Shown piece after piece: positions 62,666 through 64,000 of a DNA stretch of 64,000 nt. Numbering within the stretch: the stretch's first letter is position 1; every line of letters begins with the position of its first letter. The stretch is from Paenibacillus sp. HB172176 (lineage in GTDB: Bacteria > Bacillota > Bacilli > Paenibacillales > Paenibacillaceae): NCBI RefSeq assembly GCF_011947265.1, contig NZ_JAATHD010000007.1, positions 92,070-156,069 on the forward strand, given 5' to 3'. A program made the translations under genes and the position numbers. The notes beneath the pieces are model-generated. The model was not told where the DNA came from and did not search any database. It worked only from the letters and a program-made list of their open reading frames with translations.

Positions 62666-62702
62666 ATGCACAAAAGGTTAACTAATTAATGCTTTTGTGC
62701 AT
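62666..62702. promoter_or_regulatory. AraC operator: 11-bp inverted repeat
   Basis: ATGCACAAAAG (62666-62676) and its exact complement CTTTTGTGCAT (62692-62702) are separated by 15 bp of AT-rich sequence, in the middle of the gap between the AraC and GH35 genes. Confidence 0.75.
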
Positions 62703-62762
62703 TGTCCAGCCGCTGCTTCGATTGCTAATATGAAGGTATTCATCATATAGGAGGTTCGGCAA

Positions 62763-64000
62763 ATGGACAATCTAAGCATATCAGGCAATCGACTCATGCT
62801 GGGGAACGATCCCGTACGTATTATTTCCGGAGCTGTGCATTATTTCAGGGTGGTTCCTGAATATTGGAAGGATCGGCTGCAGAAGCTGAAGGCTTGCGGT
62901 TTCAATACGGTAGAAACCTATGTTCCGTGGAATCTTCATGAGCCGAATGAAGGGCAATTTGTATTCGAGGGCATAGCCGATATCGAGAACTTCATTCGAA
63001 CGGCCGGCGAGCTGGGATTGTATGTTATTGTGAGACCCAGTCCTTATATTTGTGCCGAGTGGGAATTTGGCGGTCTGCCCGCTTGGCTGCTTGCTGATGC
63101 CAATATGCGTCTGCGCTGCGCGGACGAAAGGTTTCTGGAGAAGGTGGATGCGTATTACGAGGTGCTGTTGCCTAAATTCAGGTCCTGGCTGTCCACGAAC
63201 GGCGGTCCGATCATTGCCATGCAGATTGAGAATGAATACGGCAGCTATGGCAATGACAAGACTTATTTGAATCATATCAAGCAGCGTATGCTAGAAGGCG
63301 GCATTGATGTGTTGTTATTCACATCGGACGGGCCAACGGATTTCATGCTTCAAGGCGGGATGGTTGATGGAGTATGGGCTACCGCCAACTTCGGAGCGCG
63401 GGCGAAGGAGGGCTTCGAGAAGCTGGCGGAATATCAGCCGGGACAACCGCTGATGTGCATGGAATATTGGAATGGCTGGTTTGATCATTGGATGGAAGAG
63501 CATCACACGAGAGAAACGGCTGATGTGGCGCAAGTATTCGATGATATGCTGGCGGCGGGGGGCTCGGTAAATTTTTATATGTTTCATGGGGGCACCAATT
63601 TCGGATTTTATAACGGCGCCAATCATCAATTGCAATACGAGCCGACTATTACGAGCTATGATTATGATGCGCCTTTAAGCGAATGCGGCGATGTGACTGA
63701 GAAGTTCTACGCGGTGAGAGATGTATTGTCTAGGTATCAGGAGCTCGGACCGCTGGAGCTTCCAGAGCCGATTGCGAAGAGAAGCTATGGCACAGTCGCG
63801 CTTACGGAAACAGTGTCCTTGTTTCATTCGTTGCCTCAGTTATCCTCTCCGGTTCAACGGGCTTGTCCGGAGCCGATGGAGCGGGTGGGGCAGAACTACG
63901 GTTTTATAGTCTATACAACTTATATCTCGGGCCCTCGTCAGGAGGCCAAGCTTCATGTGCGAGATATGCATGATCGTGGGATGGTTTACGTTGATGGCGG
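62763..64000 (+). CDS. Beta-galactosidase, GH35, 3' truncated by the window
   Basis: The first 412 codons are present and open. RIISGAVHYFRVVPEYWKDRL, NTVETYVPWNLHEPNEG, GLYVIVRPSPYICAEWEFGGLPAWL and AMQIENEYGSYG are GH35 signatures; Glu in IENEYG is the acid/base and CMEYWNGWFDHW holds the nucleophile. FYMFHGGTNFGFYNGAN follows the catalytic barrel. ATG 62763 after AGGAGG. No signal peptide, so intracellular. Under the divergent AraC protein. Confidence 0.92.
   Translation, partial: MDNLSISGNRLMLGNDPVRIISGAVHYFRVVPEYWKDRLQKLKACGFNTVETYVPWNLHEPNEGQFVFEGIADIENFIRTAGELGLYVIVRPSPYICAEWEFGGLPAWLLADANMRLRCADERFLEKVDAYYEVLLPKFRSWLSTNGGPIIAMQIENEYGSYGNDKTYLNHIKQRMLEGGIDVLLFTSDGPTDFMLQGGMVDGVWATANFGARAKEGFEKLAEYQPGQPLMCMEYWNGWFDHWMEEHHTRETADVAQVFDDMLAAGGSVNFYMFHGGTNFGFYNGANHQLQYEPTITSYDYDAPLSECGDVTEKFYAVRDVLSRYQELGPLELPEPIAKRSYGTVALTETVSLFHSLPQLSSPVQRACPEPMERVGQNYGFIVYTTYISGPRQEAKLHVRDMHDRGMVYVDG

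Noticed and set aside
1..64000. tRNA, rRNA, CRISPR array, insertion sequence or prophage
   Set aside because: No conserved tRNA arms, rRNA segments, regular spaced repeats, transposases or phage genes were recognised; a dedicated search could still find short ones.

Overview
The window looks like the chromosome of a Paenibacillus-type Gram-positive soil bacterium (order Paenibacillales). Several large secreted enzymes end in S-layer-homology (SLH) cell-wall anchors, there are two LplA/LplB/LplC-type oligosaccharide ABC transporters, four AraC-type regulators sit next to sugar genes (two of them the transmembrane sensor kind common in this group), TTG and GTG starts follow strong AGGAGG ribosome sites, and factor-independent terminators are common. 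No rRNA, tRNA or CRISPR array was recognised. All functions are read from sequence motifs; no database was searched.

Layout. 1-1.7 kb: 3' end of an SLH surface protein with tandem Ig-like repeats. 1.7-3.1 kb: berberine-bridge-type FAD oxidoreductase. 3.2-17.5 kb: a carbohydrate locus with a leftward operon (two permeases, binding lipoprotein, secreted clan-A glycosidase with a LamG module, sulfatase), a divergent membrane AraC sensor, and a GH2 beta-galactosidase with its own divergent AraC regulator; the set suggests a sulfated, galactose-containing polysaccharide. 17.5-18.2 kb: AT-rich hicAB toxin-antitoxin pair. 18.2-27.2 kb: housekeeping and resistance genes, with three divergent regulator/target pairs (TetR-MATE, TetR-MFS, HxlR-DUF2269) that each carry visible operators, plus a protein resembling contractile-injection-system cargo. 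27.3-33.5 kb: an ECF sigma-factor remnant, a soluble PAS chemoreceptor divergent from a CarH-like B12-binding MerR regulator, a membrane protein, an unknown small protein behind a double-operator promoter, and a CHASE4-type chemoreceptor. 33.5-36.3 kb: MerR-SDR operon, CBS protein, hydrolase. 36.3-38.8 kb: tandem repeats and an SLH-anchored PL14-like lyase. 39-43.1 kb: PPOX flavoprotein, YtrA-like ABC operon, MerR-SRPBCC operon. 43.7-47 kb: HAD-DeoR-MgtC-phosphoesterase operon. 47.4-59.2 kb: second carbohydrate locus (AraC sensor, ABC transporter, 1718-residue SLH-anchored PL8 lyase, small AraC protein). 59.4-61 kb: alginate-lyase-like enzyme with two beta/gamma-crystallin modules. 61.7-64 kb: AraC regulator divergent from a GH35 beta-galactosidase cut by the window end.

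How it works together. Surface-held lyases (PL8, PL14-like, alginate-lyase-like) and secreted glycosidases would cut uronic-acid and galactose polymers outside the cell, LplABC-type transporters would import the oligomers, and GH2/GH35 enzymes would finish them inside, each block under a neighbouring AraC regulator. The most unusual items are the CarH-like regulator beside a chemoreceptor, the injection-system-like protein, the calcium-binding crystallin lyase, the sigma-factor relic, and several unusually clear operator/promoter architectures.
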